From positions 43,072,039-43,136,038 of the forward strand of contig OX359266.1 in the NCBI GenBank assembly GCA_947179155.2: DNA of 64,000 nucleotides. Direction: 5' to 3'. The stretch is from Hedera helix. Its lineage: Eukaryota > Streptophyta > Magnoliopsida > Apiales > Araliaceae. The notes beneath the pieces were generated by a model. That model did not search any database. It was not told where the DNA came from and saw nothing but the letters and a program-made list of their open reading frames with translations. A program made the translations under genes and the position numbers. Below, in pieces: positions 12,001 through 25,339 of this stretch (position 1 is the stretch's first letter; each line of letters opens with the position of its first letter).

Positions 12001-12037
<37 letters not shown>
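12001..12037. repeat. Compound (CA)n(TA)n microsatellite
   Basis: About eight CA units pass directly into about eleven TA units. A GC-rich block (about 12040-12200) follows, strikingly unlike the AT-rich surroundings. It could be a 5' leader of the minus-strand transposase, but I see no ATG-started coding frame in it. Confidence 0.85.
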
Positions 12038-12289
12038 CCTTAGTATTCGACGGCAACGGACAGCCGCAACGGAGCTGGCCACGACGGCGGCGGCAACGGG
12101 CGGCGCAAACGATCGGCGGCAACGGACGGAGGGGTTGACCGGAGGTGATGTAAGGTCGGAGGCGCCGGATGGGAGAGAGACAACGACTGTGAGAGGTGAA
12201 AGAAAGAGAGAGCGACAGCAAGAGAGAGAAGAAATAAAACTGAAGCGGCTGGGAAAAAAGACGATGAAAAGGGTTTTAATTTTTTTTGA

Positions 12290-12560
12290 TGGAATATTCC
12301 GTCGACATTAGGTCCGTCGAAAATAAACAAAAATTGACGGATATTCGGTCGATTATATGTGTGTATTCCGTCGAACTTATATTGGCTAGACGAGGGAATT
12401 TTGGCGCCAACAGGGCCCTATAATATCGACGGAATTCCGTTGACTATAGTTTATTATCGACGGAATTAAATTCGACAGACTATTCCGTCGTAATTATGTT
12501 ATTCTCGACGAAATTAATTTCGTCAGAGATAATTCCGTCGGAATTGTCATCATTTCTTGT
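12290..12560. repeat. Right subterminal repeat array of the CACTA element
   Basis: About a dozen motifs around TTCCGTCG / CGACGGAAT in both orientations mirror the array at the left end and stop just inside the right terminus. Confidence 0.75.
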
Positions 12561-12564
12561 AATG

Positions 12565-12629
12565 ACGTTATATTGGTAATGAATTGAATTAATATGGGAT
12601 AGATCATGCAATTCCGCTACAAGTTATTA
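12565..12629 (+). repeat. Right copy of the 65-bp repeat flanking the CACTA element
   Basis: It starts ACGTTATATTGGTAATG and ends GCTACAAGTTATTA. It matches 8900-8964, and the CACTA element sits exactly between the two copies. Confidence 0.8.
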
Positions 12630-12659
12630 AGGGAGAATCGGGGAGCACGCGTGAATTAA

Positions 12660-12905
12660 TCCTTCATTCTTTAATTATTTCTCTGATATGGACTTATAAC
12701 TCACTTGTGATATCCTAACAATTAACAATCTCCCCATTATAAGTGAATTCATCATTTAATTATTTCTCTGATGTGGACATCCAACTCACTTATGATATCC
12801 TAACAATCTACCCCTCAAAAGTGAGTTCATTATTTCTCCAATGTGGAACTCCAACTTATTTGTGATATCCTAGCAATCTCTCCCTCATAAGTGAGTTATT
12901 TACAT
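12660..12905 (+). repeat. Three imperfect tandem units of about 75-90 bp
   Basis: Each unit contains a TTATTTCTCTGAT(A/G)TGGA block, then AACTCACTT(G/A)TGATATCCTA and a CTCATAAGTGAGTT-like end. A further partial copy lies at about 13350-13410. The preceding GGGAGAATCGGGGAGC recurs in diverged form near 13225. No coding signal is seen. Confidence 0.65.
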
Positions 12906-14387
12906 AAAGTGGTCCCCTTCACTTAAATATTTGTCCTCAATCCCTAATCACTCTCAGTTTTCTGATATAGAGTTAACTTCCATAAAAAAAAATTAAACAT
13001 CTTCTCTTCAATTCAATCATCATGGACATTAATTCTCGGTTAGTCACTCTCAAAACTAACCCATCGAGAATTCAACATCACCCTTCATCGAGAATTCACC
13101 ACCATCCCGTGTCTTTTGAAGAGGATGTCTGAAATTTAATTTCTGAACCCCACCATCGCGTATCTTTTGAAGAGATTTACTAGCCCGGGATCAATCTTTC
13201 GTAAATCTGATACTAACTATTGAGGGAAAACCAGGGAGCCCACATGTCGTGTGCGCATACACAAGACACTAACACACATATTTGGAACTCAACTTAACCT
13301 AAAACCTTAAGTTATTACGTCTTAAGCTCATTCATATATATTAACCCCTTCATTCTTTAATTATTTTTTGATATGGGATTTCAACTCATTTGTGATATCA
13401 TAACAATAAAATGAGTGGAAGACAAGTCTTCACCCTCTATCTTCTTTTCACACACCAGGCTACCAAATTACCCAACACCCACCATCAATTGTTTCATTTC
13501 TTTTCATTTATTAAAGTATAAGAATTGTATTTTTATACATATATATTTATACAACTTTTGTATGAAAATATATTTCACTAATTACATTATAATCCAAATT
13601 TTTTTCAAAATAATTTGTCTAATTCCCAATATGGTTATGACAATGAAAACAATAAATTAAAAATAATTCCGCAAACAAAATAATTTAACTATTTATAAGG
13701 TTAAAATGAAAAATATAGTCATTTAGATGTTTTGCACAGATTTATTATCAAACATTCATTTTCATTCAACTTTTACTTTCAAACAGAGTTTTTATTTCAT
13801 TTAACCATTTAGATACTCTTAAACATTAAGAACTTTTCGTTCAATTTTATCAAACAGTCGTCTAGTGTTTGTTAATACGATTATCTTTTTAGAACTTTAC
13901 CCTTCCAAAGATACATAAAATATTATATTATTCACTTTTCATTTAAATACGAAAACGATAGTGGTATAAAAGAGTTGAATATGAGCGAACACCGTACCCT
14001 TTGCTCATATTCGACTTAACTTGAAAAAATTGAGCTTAAATTTTACTCGAATTCAATAAGTGATTTCTAATTTTGCATCAGACTCAAAACATTACTTAGA
14101 CCTACTCGAGTCATAAGTGCTCAACTCGTTTACAAAATAATTTACTCGTAAGCATTAAAACAATTTTCGAATTTGAACTGTATCACTTAAAATTGAACCA
14201 TCATGTACTCAACTGACTACTGAACCAATGTTCATATATGAAAAATGTTCACATTTATTTATATAAAGAAATTACATAGAGTGTAATAAAAATTGAGAAT
14301 GAATTCATTGATTTATTCAAGTACAAGCTTATATAATATTTATTACACTTTACAAGTTGCAAATATTGATACAAATATCATATATTT
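12906..14387. other. Intergenic DNA
   Basis: No gene is supported. A segment near 13990-14180 is rich in CGAATT and CTCGAATT words and may be a decayed relative of the hAT MITE at 32954. It runs up to the family A solo LTR. Confidence 0.4.
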
Positions 14388-15161
14388 TGTAAGACCCCGA
14401 ATTTTATGAAATACAAAATTTAATTTTTCTTCATATATATTTTTTTTGAAACAGTAAGTGGTTAAATCGATAAAGTTAAAAGTTAAGGATGTTATGTGCA
14501 AATTTTATTTTGTCGGACAATATTCGCTTTGTCGGGGAATATTCGTTTGGTCGGGGAATATTCGTGTCGTACGACGGCGCCGAAATAACAAATTATTGGT
14601 GGACCCCACAACGGAATATTTGTCGGATATAAAAAACGACAGAAATAACCTTTTTAAATAAAAATAGTCAACGGAACTGTTAAAATACCAGTGATAAAAG
14701 AATAGTAGCATACGGTAGTTTTTGGTATTTTCTGTAGCACACGGTATTGCATAGTGTCTCATATTATTGGTCTGATAATTGACACCGTAACTGTTACGCA
14801 TCATTTCATCGATAATTGTCACTGCATAATATTTTATATTATCAATTCAATCATTATTGTTACACAGTATTTTGCATTATTGATTTAATAATTGTCATTA
14901 CACTGTATTTTATATCATTGAGTCAATAATTGTTGCTGCACTGTTTTTAAAATTATTGAACTTAATAATTGTCACAGTAACATATGCACAGTAATTCACA
15001 TTATTGAATCAATAATTGTCATTACACAGTAACGTATGCTTTCTTTTACATTATTGTTATCTCTATTATGATGTTATTTAAACAGTTGTATTTCATTAAT
15101 TAATTGACTTGATATCTAAGAGCTAACTATACTGTATTTATAACAATTAGTCATAATAATT

Positions 15162-15486
15162 GAATTGATAAAGTTATTTGTTTATAATATAAAGTTAGGT
15201 GATATGAAATGAATGGTGTAGATTAAAGTGTGAATTATTGTTGAATAATTGAATTGATAAAGTTATTTGTTTATAATATAAAGTTAGGTTATATGAAATG
15301 AATGGTGTAGATTAAAGTGTGAATTATTGTTGAATAATTGAATTGATAAAGTTATTTGTTTATAATATAAAGTTAGGTGATATGAAATGAATGGTGTAGA
15401 TTAAAGTGTGAATTATTGTTGAATAATTGAATTGATTTGTTTATAATATAAAGTTAGGTGATATGAAATGAATGGTGTAGATTAAA
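15162..15486 (+). repeat. 89-bp tandem repeat, about 3.7 copies, in the LTR
   Basis: Units start at 15162, 15251, 15340 and 15429, exactly 89 bp apart. The first three are almost identical and the last is shortened. It lies in the U3 part, just upstream of the LTR TATA box. Confidence 0.95.
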
Positions 15487-15588
15487 GATAATATAAAATT
15501 TGAAATGGATGGTGTAGATTAAAAGATGATCTTTAAATGAATGGTTTGGATTAAATTAAAAATTTTTGGTTATGATAAGATTTTTGGC

Positions 15589-15598
15589 TATAAATAGA
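15589..15598 (+). promoter_or_regulatory. TATA box of the family A LTR
   Basis: CTATAAATAG in a conserved context (TTTTGGCTATAAATAGA). The matching site in the second LTR is at 19281-19290 and in the inverted copy at 30885-30894. Confidence 0.7.
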
Positions 15599-16484
15599 GG
15601 ACTTAACTTAAGAAATTTTTCATAACATTCTTACATACATTTTCTTCCACTCTCTAAACACTTTTTTGTGTAAGTTCTCTCTAAGTGTTCTTAAATCATT
15701 CCTAGTTTTGAAATCTTTTGCATTCTTCTTTGAATTCCCGAGTGGAATTTTCTTATGTACAGTAACTCTTTCGAAAAATCATAGTAAATTCATTATTTGT
15801 CAGAATTTAATGAATTGAAAGCCTGTCTCTTCAGTTTTTCGTCCTCTACAACTTTGAAGAAGGAAGAAAAGTCATCTGAAATCATCTTCATGCCTTAAAA
15901 TACTAAAAACCGTAACCTATTGTGATTTTCGTCACTATTTTTAGTCTTAGTTTTGAAAATTCATAACTCATTCATATTAACTCCGAATTGAGTGATTCTT
16001 GAGTCTATGCCGTCTATCTTTCCGAGAGTAACATTATTTTAAAAACATAAAGAGATTTTAAAAACTCTAGAAGACTCAAAAGTCAGATTCTTTACTGCTA
16101 CAAACAAGGAAGGATTTGTTCGGCTATAAACTTGTTTCACAATATTACGGTAAGGAATATCATTCTTTTCACACTCTTAAATTTATTACGGTAAGGAATG
16201 TCATTTTCTTTTCTTACTTGTAAGAAATATCATTTTCTTTCATACTCTTAACCTTATTATGGTAAGGAATGTCATCTTCTTTCATCTTCTATTATTAAAA
16301 CGTACTATGTAAGGGATGTCATTTTTTTTTCATACTCTCAAATTTACTACTCGTAAGGGATACCATCTTTTTCATCTTCCATTATTCAAACTTACTATGG
16401 TAAGGGATTATCATTATTTGATTCTCAAAAATAATATCGTTTCTTTCTTATTCATAAGATGTGCCATTTATTTTCATGTATTAA

Positions 16485-16765
16485 ATTGTGGGAATAACCT
16501 TACGACGCGAATTATCGCCTGTTGGTGAATAACCTTTCGTATTTATTTTCATGTATTAAATTATGGGAATAACCTTACGGCGCGGATTATCGCCTGTTGG
16601 TGAATAACCTTTCGTATTCATTCATTATTAATCTCTGAGAATAACCTTACGGCGCGGATGACCGCCTGTTTGGTGAATAACTCTTTGTACTCAAATTCTA
16701 TTAAATTGTGGGAATAACCTTACGGAGCGGATTGCCGCCTGTTGGTGAATAACCCTTTGTATTAA
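16485..16765 (+). repeat. Tandem block of about 70 bp, four copies, in the LTR
   Basis: Four copies of GGGAATAACCTTACG(G/A)(C/A)GCGGAT...CGCCTGTTGGTGAATAAC lie in a row. They are preceded by repeated GGTAAGGGATATCATTTTCTT blocks from about 16140. The block recurs inverted at 30117-30300. Confidence 0.85.
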
Positions 16766-18089
16766 TTTCCTTCACCTTTTGTTAATCAAACCTGCTACGG
16801 TAAGGGATATTATTTTCTTTCATACTCCTAAATCGAAATTTATTATGGAACTATTGCTTCTATAATTCCTGAAAATATTATATGTTCCATAATAGTTGAA
16901 CTTCATTATTTCAACTGAACCTTCCTATTTACGTGAACCTTTCTATTGAATTATAACCGTTATTCTGAACTGTGGATCTTGAATATCATTTTTAAATTTC
17001 ACTCCACATCATGTTGACAATTTGGACATTATTTGAATCTGTACAAAGTAAACTTCCGATACTTATTGTTATCCTATTTCTTCTGTTCATCATTTTTATC
17101 ATTCTAATCATCCAAAAATCAAGCTGTTGTGAATATCTGTGGCCGGGGGCACAGATGTGATATATTTGTTGAACAGATGATATGTTAAAGGCGATATAAT
17201 AGGTTAAAGGCGATACATCTGTTCGGTGTCTTTTATGGCACGTGGTGAATGTTCTCTTTGGCCCGTAGTGCAAAGATGAACTGTTGTTTGGTATGATTAT
17301 GACCAAAGGCTGAATCTGGTATAATCATGACCGTTGGTGCTATATTGAATATCTTTGGCCCGTAGTGCAAAGATGAACTGTTGATGTGCATGATTATGAT
17401 CAGGAACTGTGAATTTATATTATCATGACTAATGGTATTTCAGATGATAAAAGTTGATGATGTTTTTACGAAAAAGAGAAGCGAGTGGACATTATAGTCT
17501 GCATTATTCTTCTAATAGATTGCTCATTCCGCTGCTATTATTGATCTGAACATTGTTTAAGAATTTAACTGCAGTTTTTGATATAAACCTTGTATTCTAT
17601 TGTATTCTATCAAGAACTCAACTGTTGAAGGCTAATGATAATTTATTCGTCATTATCTTAGTCATGATATTTCTTACTGGGCTATTTGAGTTCACCCTCT
17701 CTTTTGTTCCATTGTTTTTCAACAGGAGATGAAAACATAACAGGGTCTAGCCGGGGAATAGAGTGAGGGTCCGAGGAATAGTTATCATAGTCTTCACGTT
17801 TTGTAAAATAGTGTGGCAATAATAGTGAAGACTTAGTTGTGTATTATTATACACTGTATTGTAGTACGTTGTGCTTTGTTGTAATAATTTTGTTGTAGTG
17901 TTTTGACGACTCAAGTTTGGGCTGTGTGGGCCCAGATTTGGGGGCGTCACATATTTAGTTTAAAATATACATCAAGAGCAATAGATTGGGAGTTAGCTTT
18001 CTCTTTAAGTGATAGGGGTGAAGGGCGACCGATCCAGTTAGTCAGTCAAAAAAGAGGATAACAAAAAAAGGTGTGTCTAGTATAGCTAA

Positions 18090-20820
18090 TGTAAGACCCC
18101 GGCTTATATGAAATACAAATTTAAAAAAAATTTATATATATTTTTTTTTTCTGAAAACGGTTAATGAATAAATTGACAAAAGTGAAAATTAAGAAATGTT
18201 TGTACAAATTTTATCTTGTCAGAGAATATTCGTTTTGTCAGGGAATATTCATTTTATCGGGGAATATTCGATTCGTATGATGGTGCCGAAATAACAAAAT
18301 ATTGGTGGAACCCCACAACGAATTATTATCGGATATAGAAAGCGATATACGTAACATTTCTAAATAAATATAGTCAACAGTACTATCACTTTTAACTGTT
18401 AAAATACCCAGTGGTAAAGGAATAGTAACATACGGTATTGCACAGTAGCACACAATATTGCACAGTTGCACACGGTATTGCACAGTGTTTCATATTATTG
18501 AACTGATAAAGTGGCTATTGTACTATATTGACTTTATTGAACCAATAATTGTCATATGCATAATAATTCATATTATTGAGCTGATAATTATCACAGTAGC
18601 ATATGCACAGTAATTCACATTACTGAATCAATAATTGTCATTACACAGTAACGTGCTATTTTCTTATTTATTTTTAGCATTATTGTTATCTCTTTTATGA
18701 TGTTGATTAAATTGTTGTATTCTAGTATTAGTTGATTTTTCTGCTTATCTAACTCAGAAAGCCAACTACACTGCTTATATAACAATTAGTCATAATAATA
18801 AATACTTATGAATTATTGTTGAATAACTAAATTGATAAAGTTATTTGTTTTTATTATAATAAATTATATAAAGTTATTCATTTTTATTATAATAATTTAT
18901 ATAAAGTTATTTACTTTATATAAATTATGTAAAGTAAATTATTTTATTATGATAAATTATATAAAGTTGTTTGTTTTTATATATAAAGTTAATTGATTTA
19001 TATAAAGTTAGTTATTTTATATATAAAGTTAGTTGTTTTATATATAAAGTTAATTGAATGGTATAGATTAAATGAGATCTAAAATGAATGGTATAGATTA
19101 AAGATAATGTAATGATTATAGAATTTGAAATAAATGGTGTAGATTAAAGATGATCTCTAAATGAATGATTTAGATTAAGAAAATCTTAAAAGATAAAATG
19201 AGTTGTATGGATTAAACATTATCTTGAAATATACGGTTTGGATTAAATTAGAAAATCTTGGTTTATGATAAAAATTTTGGCTATAAATAGATGTCTTAAC
19301 TTAAGGATTTTTCATTAAAATTTCATTACTTATTCTTTCTTTCACTCTCTAAATATTACTTTGTATAAGTTCTTTTTGAGTGTGCTAAAGCCATCTTGAG
19401 TATTTGTGAAGATCTGTAAGTGTACGAGTACTGTTCAAGTAAGTGTTTTTATAAAGGTTATATAAGCAACCACACATGTCACATGGTGTTTATAAATCTT
19501 CCTTTAAAAGACTCTTCTTTTAGAAGATTTATTTTGAAAAGCTTTATTTGAAAGATTTATCTTGAAATGTTATTTTCTTTCAAAAACTATATTGAAGTTA
19601 TTCTACTTTTATTCTATCAAATCACTTTTGATGATTTCATTCGAATTGGTATAGACCATAAAATTATATGTGGCAGTTACTAATTAAATTATAAATATAT
19701 AGATTGATCAACTTCATATCCAGTCACTTGTTAAGGTAAGGGGTATCATTCTTTTAATACTCTTAACTTACTATGGTAAGTACTATTCGGTAAAGTTTCT
19801 TGAAATGATTATATGTTCCTTAATAGTTTGCGTTTCATCTAATATCATTTCAATTGAACCTCCCTATTTTTCTAAATCTTTCTATTGAACTTTAACCGTT
19901 ATTCTGAATTGTGGATCTTGAATATCGTTCTTGAATTTGAGTCCACATCATGTTGACAATTTGGACATTATTTGAATCTGTACAAAGTAAAATCATAAAT
20001 TTTTGATATTTATTGATCATCTTGTTTCTTCTGTTCATCATATCACTTTTGTTATTCTAATCATTAAGAATCATGTTGTTGTAAATATCTGTGGTCTGAA
20101 GCACAGATGATAGGATAAAGGCGATATAATTTTTGTGTGTCTTTTAGGACACGTGGTGAATGTTCTCTTTGACATAGGCAAAGAAGAACTATTGTTTGGT
20201 ATGATTATGACCAAATGCTGAAGACTGGTATAATCATGACCATTGGTGTTATATTTGAATATCTTTGGCCCGTAGTGCAAAGATAAACTATTGACTTGCA
20301 TGATTATGATCAGGAACTGTGAATTTATATCATCATGACTAGTGGTAATTAAGATGATAAAAGTTGATAATATTTTTTCTTAAAAAGAGAAGCTAGTGGA
20401 CATCATAGTCTACATGATTCTTCTAATGGATTGCTCATTCCGCTGCTATTATTGATTTAAAACTTGTTGTTTATTGTATTATATCAAGAACTCAACTATT
20501 GAAGGCTAATGATAATTTTTTCATTGTTATCTTAATCATGATATTTCTTACTGGGCTATTTGAGCTCACCCTTTCTTTTTTGTTACATTGTTCTTCAGGA
20601 AATGAGAGAATAGTTGGATCTAGCTGGGGAATGGAGTAAAGGTCCGAGAGATAGTTGTAATAGTCTTCACATATTGTATATAGTGTGACAATAATAGTGA
20701 AGACTTAGTTGTGTATTATTGAGTTATGTATTTCTGTTCTATGTACTGTTTATTTTAATTACCGTGTATTTTATGGCGTCTCAAATTGGGCTATGTAGGC
20801 CTAGATTTGGGGGCGTCACA
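18090..20820 (+). mobile_element. Second solo LTR of family A, 2.73 kb
   Basis: It starts TGTAAGACCCCGG and ends GGGGGCGTCACA, parallel to 14388-17951 but shorter and more diverged. Flanking 5-mers are GCTAA and ACTAA, a target duplication with one change. It lacks most of the GGAATAACC tandem block and has its own TATAAAGTTA-type array near 18840-19050. It is only 138 bp from the preceding LTR, but separate target duplications indicate an independent insertion. TATA box at 19281-19290. Confidence 0.85.
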
Positions 20821-21300
20821 ACTAATGTTACTTTCTCGATCTATAGTTCCCCTTTTTTCTCTCTCTCTCTTGACTAATGCTCTAGCTTCCCTCACTCAAA
20901 AGATTAGCTATTATATGACACATGTATATTGAAGTAGTCCATGGAATAAGTAAACAAAGAAAGACTCGTATTTGACATATTTCGAGCCAGCCCCAACCTT
21001 CTATAAGGCCATTCATATATCTTTTGAGTCTAAATGGCCTGACCATTTTCATACTCCAAATTACCTTAAATGATAAGTTGCACTTTCGATCTTGTTCACA
21101 GCTTCCAAGTCTGATCCTTTAGGCAATGATCTTTACTTTACAAAGGGTTCCCTTTACAAATTAGAAATTTATGGTTGGCCTACTTTTACACTTTCCTAAA
21201 AAGAGCTTGAAGCACTAAGATGAAAGATGGGATGAGATGTTAACCTTAACACAAAAAAGTCAATGAAAATAAACTAGCTAACATGAGCGGGATGAGTATA
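20821..21300. other. Spacer between LTRs
   Basis: A CT-rich tract near 20855 is seen, and no gene or clear repeat. Confidence 0.4.
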
Positions 21301-24300
21301 TGTAACATCCCAAATCTTTGTACTTGCTACAGCGGACTTTGTATATTATCTTCCATAACATCTATCAATAATTTTACTAGTTTAACTAGTATATTACAAA
21401 TATTTCATTAAATTACTTATTTCATATCCCTTGGATCGCAACTTGGCCTCGACTTCTTGCTAACACCAATTTGTGACTCACATCCATTTTTACGAATAAC
21501 ACATCATTCATCGAACTTTACTTCCTTTTAAATATTCTATAAACTCACAATTCAACACTACATCCTTTTATAGACTCACAATATTGACAACCATATCGTT
21601 TTCAGAAAAGAAGGCACATTCATTAATGATGACACCTTAACGACGTGCAATTAGATGACTTAACCTCAATTCTTAGTCAAAAATTTCAATGTACCAATAC
21701 CCTTACTCAGATGTATAGATTTTATTAGTAATTTACTAATATCTAACAATATAAACATTCAATACAAACTATCTTCAAGTAACCATCATCTACTAACTTT
21801 CTATAATATAATTTACAACATTAAATGTAAAATATGCAAATCATTTTCATAACAAATATTTTTTATTCATATTCTCAAAGTCATTACAACTTAATTCATT
21901 TCCATTATAATAAGTCTTTTGACTTAAGTCTTATTACAAATAAGGAAAACAATAAATACATGCTTAATCTAATCTTTATTTCTTTATTGTCATATTCTTA
22001 TGATAATTCTTCTTTAACTGTAAATAAAATATTTTCGCAAGAATGAGCACGATGGCTCAGTAAGTCTAATAGATAATATATAACGTACTTAATGCTTAAT
22101 AAAAACTTTATCTGATTCACAAGATATATGCATTAACTCAACAGATAACAGCTCAATAATCATGTCAATCTGATGTCAAATAGGAATATACATTTCATAC
22201 ATTATCCATGAACTTCATAACTTAATTAACATTTAACAATTAAAACAACACGTCTTTGCACAGAACAAATATTGAAATAGCTTGCACATAAAACACAAGC
22301 TGTAAAGACTTGCATGATTTAATTCTACTGTTTACGCTTGTTTTTGTTCTTCGTATGACCTACATACGTTTATGAGATCGACATACTTATTAGTTGTAAT
22401 AAGACTCATTACATTGGCTCACTATAAATAATCTTAAATCATGGCCCTAATTTCGTTTTTTAAAATTTTACGATTATTGACTTCAAAACTCGTTAAAATC
22501 ATAACTAATTCATATCAAATCGAAAATGGCTCATCTTTGGATAGTGACCTATGTATAATATGGTCTAACTAACCCCCTAGTTGGCCTAAACTCCAAAACA
22601 CTTGAACTCAAAAAGCACTTTTTAAGCAACCAAACCCGAATGCCCTATTTATGGTATTCAACACAACCCTGCTTTACTAAAACGGACATAACTTTATCGT
22701 TTTTTAACATTTTTGAGTGATTCAAAAACCCATGGCTTCGTAACTTCCCCTTATACATTTAATATTTACATTTTGAATTCAAAATCTAATCAAAAATGGA
22801 CTCAAAATTGCTCATAAGGAAGAACATGAAAACGAGTTTCATACGTACATGTTCCGCTTGATAAACATGATGCCACAATAATTAATTTGCTAAGTCACCA
22901 TGTGTTATGACTCAATAACATCTTATAACATAATCATAAACCTAAGTATGTAAGAAATCAAGACTTTTACTCAAGAACATAAGAACAAAAGTTGCTCACA
23001 AAAACGAAAATGAAAACTAGTTTTATACGTACACATTTAGCTTGTTAAAACATGATGTCACAAGCATTAATTTGCTAAACCATCATATTTAATGCCTCAA
23101 TAATATCTAAACATATAATCATAAACCTACTTATGTAAGAAATTATGATTTTTACTCAAAAACATATTACCAAAACTAAAAGAACACAAACGAAGGTTTT
23201 GTTACCTCTTGAAGTGCAAGTTTTTCGATCTTCGATCATACTAGGCTTCTTGCTTCTTTGCTCTCAACTATCAAACTAACTCTCACTTAGACTTATAATA
23301 GCTCCTCTAGCTCTTGAATACTTGGTGAATTGGTGAGTTTTAATGAAGGATGAAGGGCTCTATTTATAGGCTTGCAAGAGTTGGGTTATAATGGACATAA
23401 GGCCATAAAATATCAACCAAAGGAAGCTCCTCTAGCACCTTCCTTTGCCAAATCCGTCCAACCCCTTGTTCTTCATGTTATAAGTGCTCTTGCAAGTATC
23501 TTGGTGCATTAAAGGCTTACAACAATAAGTGTTTTCCTAAATATCTTTTGAGTAAAAGACTTGATTAGCCTATTAACTTTACTTAGTTTAACTTAGCTTT
23601 TATTTAACCTTACTTTACATGTAATTTATCTTCACTTAAGAATTAATTGGTGATTAGTGAGCCCTTTTAGCCATGCTTGACTCATAAGAGGCTACATCTC
23701 TTACTAAACTACCAATGAACTCATTTAAAGGAAGCAAAACTCAATTTGGTAACTTCCACTTTATTTGTTTATATACATAAGTATACTTTGTATTATCCTC
23801 GTATTATACTTCGTATAATTTTATTTTTTTTTATATAATTCTCGTATTATTTTTATATAATTCTCGTATTATACTTTCCAACTAAGTTAGTTAGTCTTCC
23901 AGTTTATTTTCAACTAAGTTAGTTAGCCTAGTTTGATTTCTCCAACTAAATTAGTAAAGTAACCAAGTTTGCAATCTAGTTACTTTCTAACTTCTTAGTT
24001 TCATGGTTGGGAAAAGTTATTTTGAGTTCTCGTATTTTTGAATAGTGCATACGTATTTATACCTTAGATAAACACTATGTCGCAATACGAAAAGTCAAAA
24101 AAATGAAAAATATTTTTCTCATGAATAGTATTTTCTGCGTTTATTTTTTAGAAAATTTTATTTTCTTATATAAAACAACAACACAGATATATATGATCAC
24201 ATAACACATCAGTTAGGTTATAAATTTAACCTCTAATCGTCTACGATCGCATTTACGAGTCATATTTAGTCTTAACATAACTCAATGTATACCCGAACAA

Positions 24301-24490
24301 TCGTTCCTTAGATATTCTTTTTACTAAAAACTAGGTTTTAAATCTTAACATTTATTTAATCCCTTAAGATTATATTTACTAGCTTTATAAATATTCGAGT
24401 TATAATAGTATACGACAACTAAGACTTACGAAATTTAATTGTCAATTGCAGAAAACTTGGACTAAGCAATTGAAATGAAGACTTCAGGTT
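21301..24490 (-). mobile_element. Probable minus-oriented large LTR of another family
   Basis: It begins TGTAACATCCCAAATC, the inverse of a typical GGGATGTTACA LTR 3' end. It has a minus-strand TATA box (CTATAAATAG) at 23360-23369. The distances from TATA to both ends (about 2.1 and 1.1 kb) match the layout of family A LTRs. No ORF of note is present. The far end is approximate and no target duplication was confirmed. Confidence 0.5.
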
Positions 24491-24495
24491 TAAAG

Positions 24496-24748
24496 TGTAA
24501 GACCCCGATTTTATGTGCAAATTATATTGGTCGAAAAATATTCGATTTGTCGGAGAATATTCGAGTCGTACGATGGTGCCGAAATAACCCATCATTGATG
24601 GACCCCACAAAAAAATATTGTCGGATATAAAAAACGACAAAAGTAATATTTTCAAATAAAAATAGTCAACGATATTATCACTTTTAACTGTTAAAATACC
24701 CGATGATAAAATAATAGTAGCGTACGATATTTCACGAAATTCTATAGT
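24496..24748 (+). repeat. Family A LTR fragment (5' end)
   Basis: It starts TGTAAGACCCCGATT and follows the first part of the family A LTR, with an internal deletion after the first 20 or so bases. It stops where an inverted family A LTR begins. Confidence 0.8.
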
Positions 24749-25339
24749 TGTAACACCCCCAAATCTGGGCCCACACAACCCAAACTTGAGTTGTCAAAAG
24801 ACTACAACAAAATTATTACAAGGTAGTACAACGTTTAACAGTACAGTGTATAATAATACACAACTAAGTCTTCACTATTATTGTCACACTATTTTACAAC
24901 ACGTGAAGACTACGATAGCTATCCCTCGGACTCTCACTCCATCCCCCGGCTAGACTCAGCTACGTTCTCATCTCCTGTTGAAAAATAATGGAACAAAAAG
25001 AAAGGGTGAGCTCAAATAGCACAGTAAGAAATATCATGACTAAGATAATGATGAATAAATTATCATTAGTTTTCAACAGTTGAGTTCTTGATAGGATACA
25101 ATAGACAACAAGGTTTATACCAAAAACTGCAGTTAAATTCTTGAATAACGTTCAGATCAATAGTAGCAACGGAATGAGCAATATATTAGAAGAATAATGC
25201 AAACTCTAATGTCCACTCGCTTCTCTTTTTAGGAAAAATATTATCAACTTTTATCATCTGAAATACCATTAGTCATGATAATACAAATTCACAGTTCCTG
25301 GTCATAATCATGCAAATCAACAGTTCATTTTTGCATTAC

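Larger units (their letters stand above)
8967..12564 (-). mobile_element. CACTA (En/Spm-type) DNA transposon, internally deleted
   Basis: The left end is CACTACAAGAAAAA and the right end is TTTCTTGTAATG, its inverted complement with one change. Flanking triplets are ACT and ACG, a probable 3-bp target duplication with one mutation. Both ends carry many short motifs around TTCCGTCGGAAT, the expected subterminal transposase-binding zone. Inside is a shortened minus-strand TNP2-type transposase and no recognisable TNPA gene. At 3.6 kb it is shorter than autonomous plant CACTA elements, so it is best read as non-autonomous. Confidence 0.9.
14388..17951 (+). mobile_element. Complete solo LTR, family A (Ty3/gypsy-like), 3.56 kb
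   Basis: The element starts TGTAAGACCCCG, ends GGGGGCGTCACA, and is flanked on both sides by TATTT (14383-14387 and 17952-17956). That is a perfect 5-bp target duplication around a single LTR with no internal region, the mark of a solo LTR formed by LTR-LTR recombination. It contains a TATA box (15589), an 89-bp tandem array and a repeated GGAATAACCTTACG block. The family is unusually long, as in some Ty3/gypsy (for example Tat-like) lineages. That lineage is inferred only. Confidence 0.9.

Noticed and set aside
11973..12330. Pro/Ser/Leu-rich frames on the minus strand in the GC-rich block of the CACTA element
   Set aside because: They lack an ATG, overlap in different frames and show only composition bias.
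14458..14822. Overlapping frames on both strands
   Set aside because: They fall in the 5' part of a family A LTR and are not kept in the other copies.
18090..20820. Treating 14388-17951 and 18090-20820 as the two LTRs of one element
   Set aside because: Only 138 bp separates them, with no PBS, PPT or coding DNA, and each has its own target duplication.
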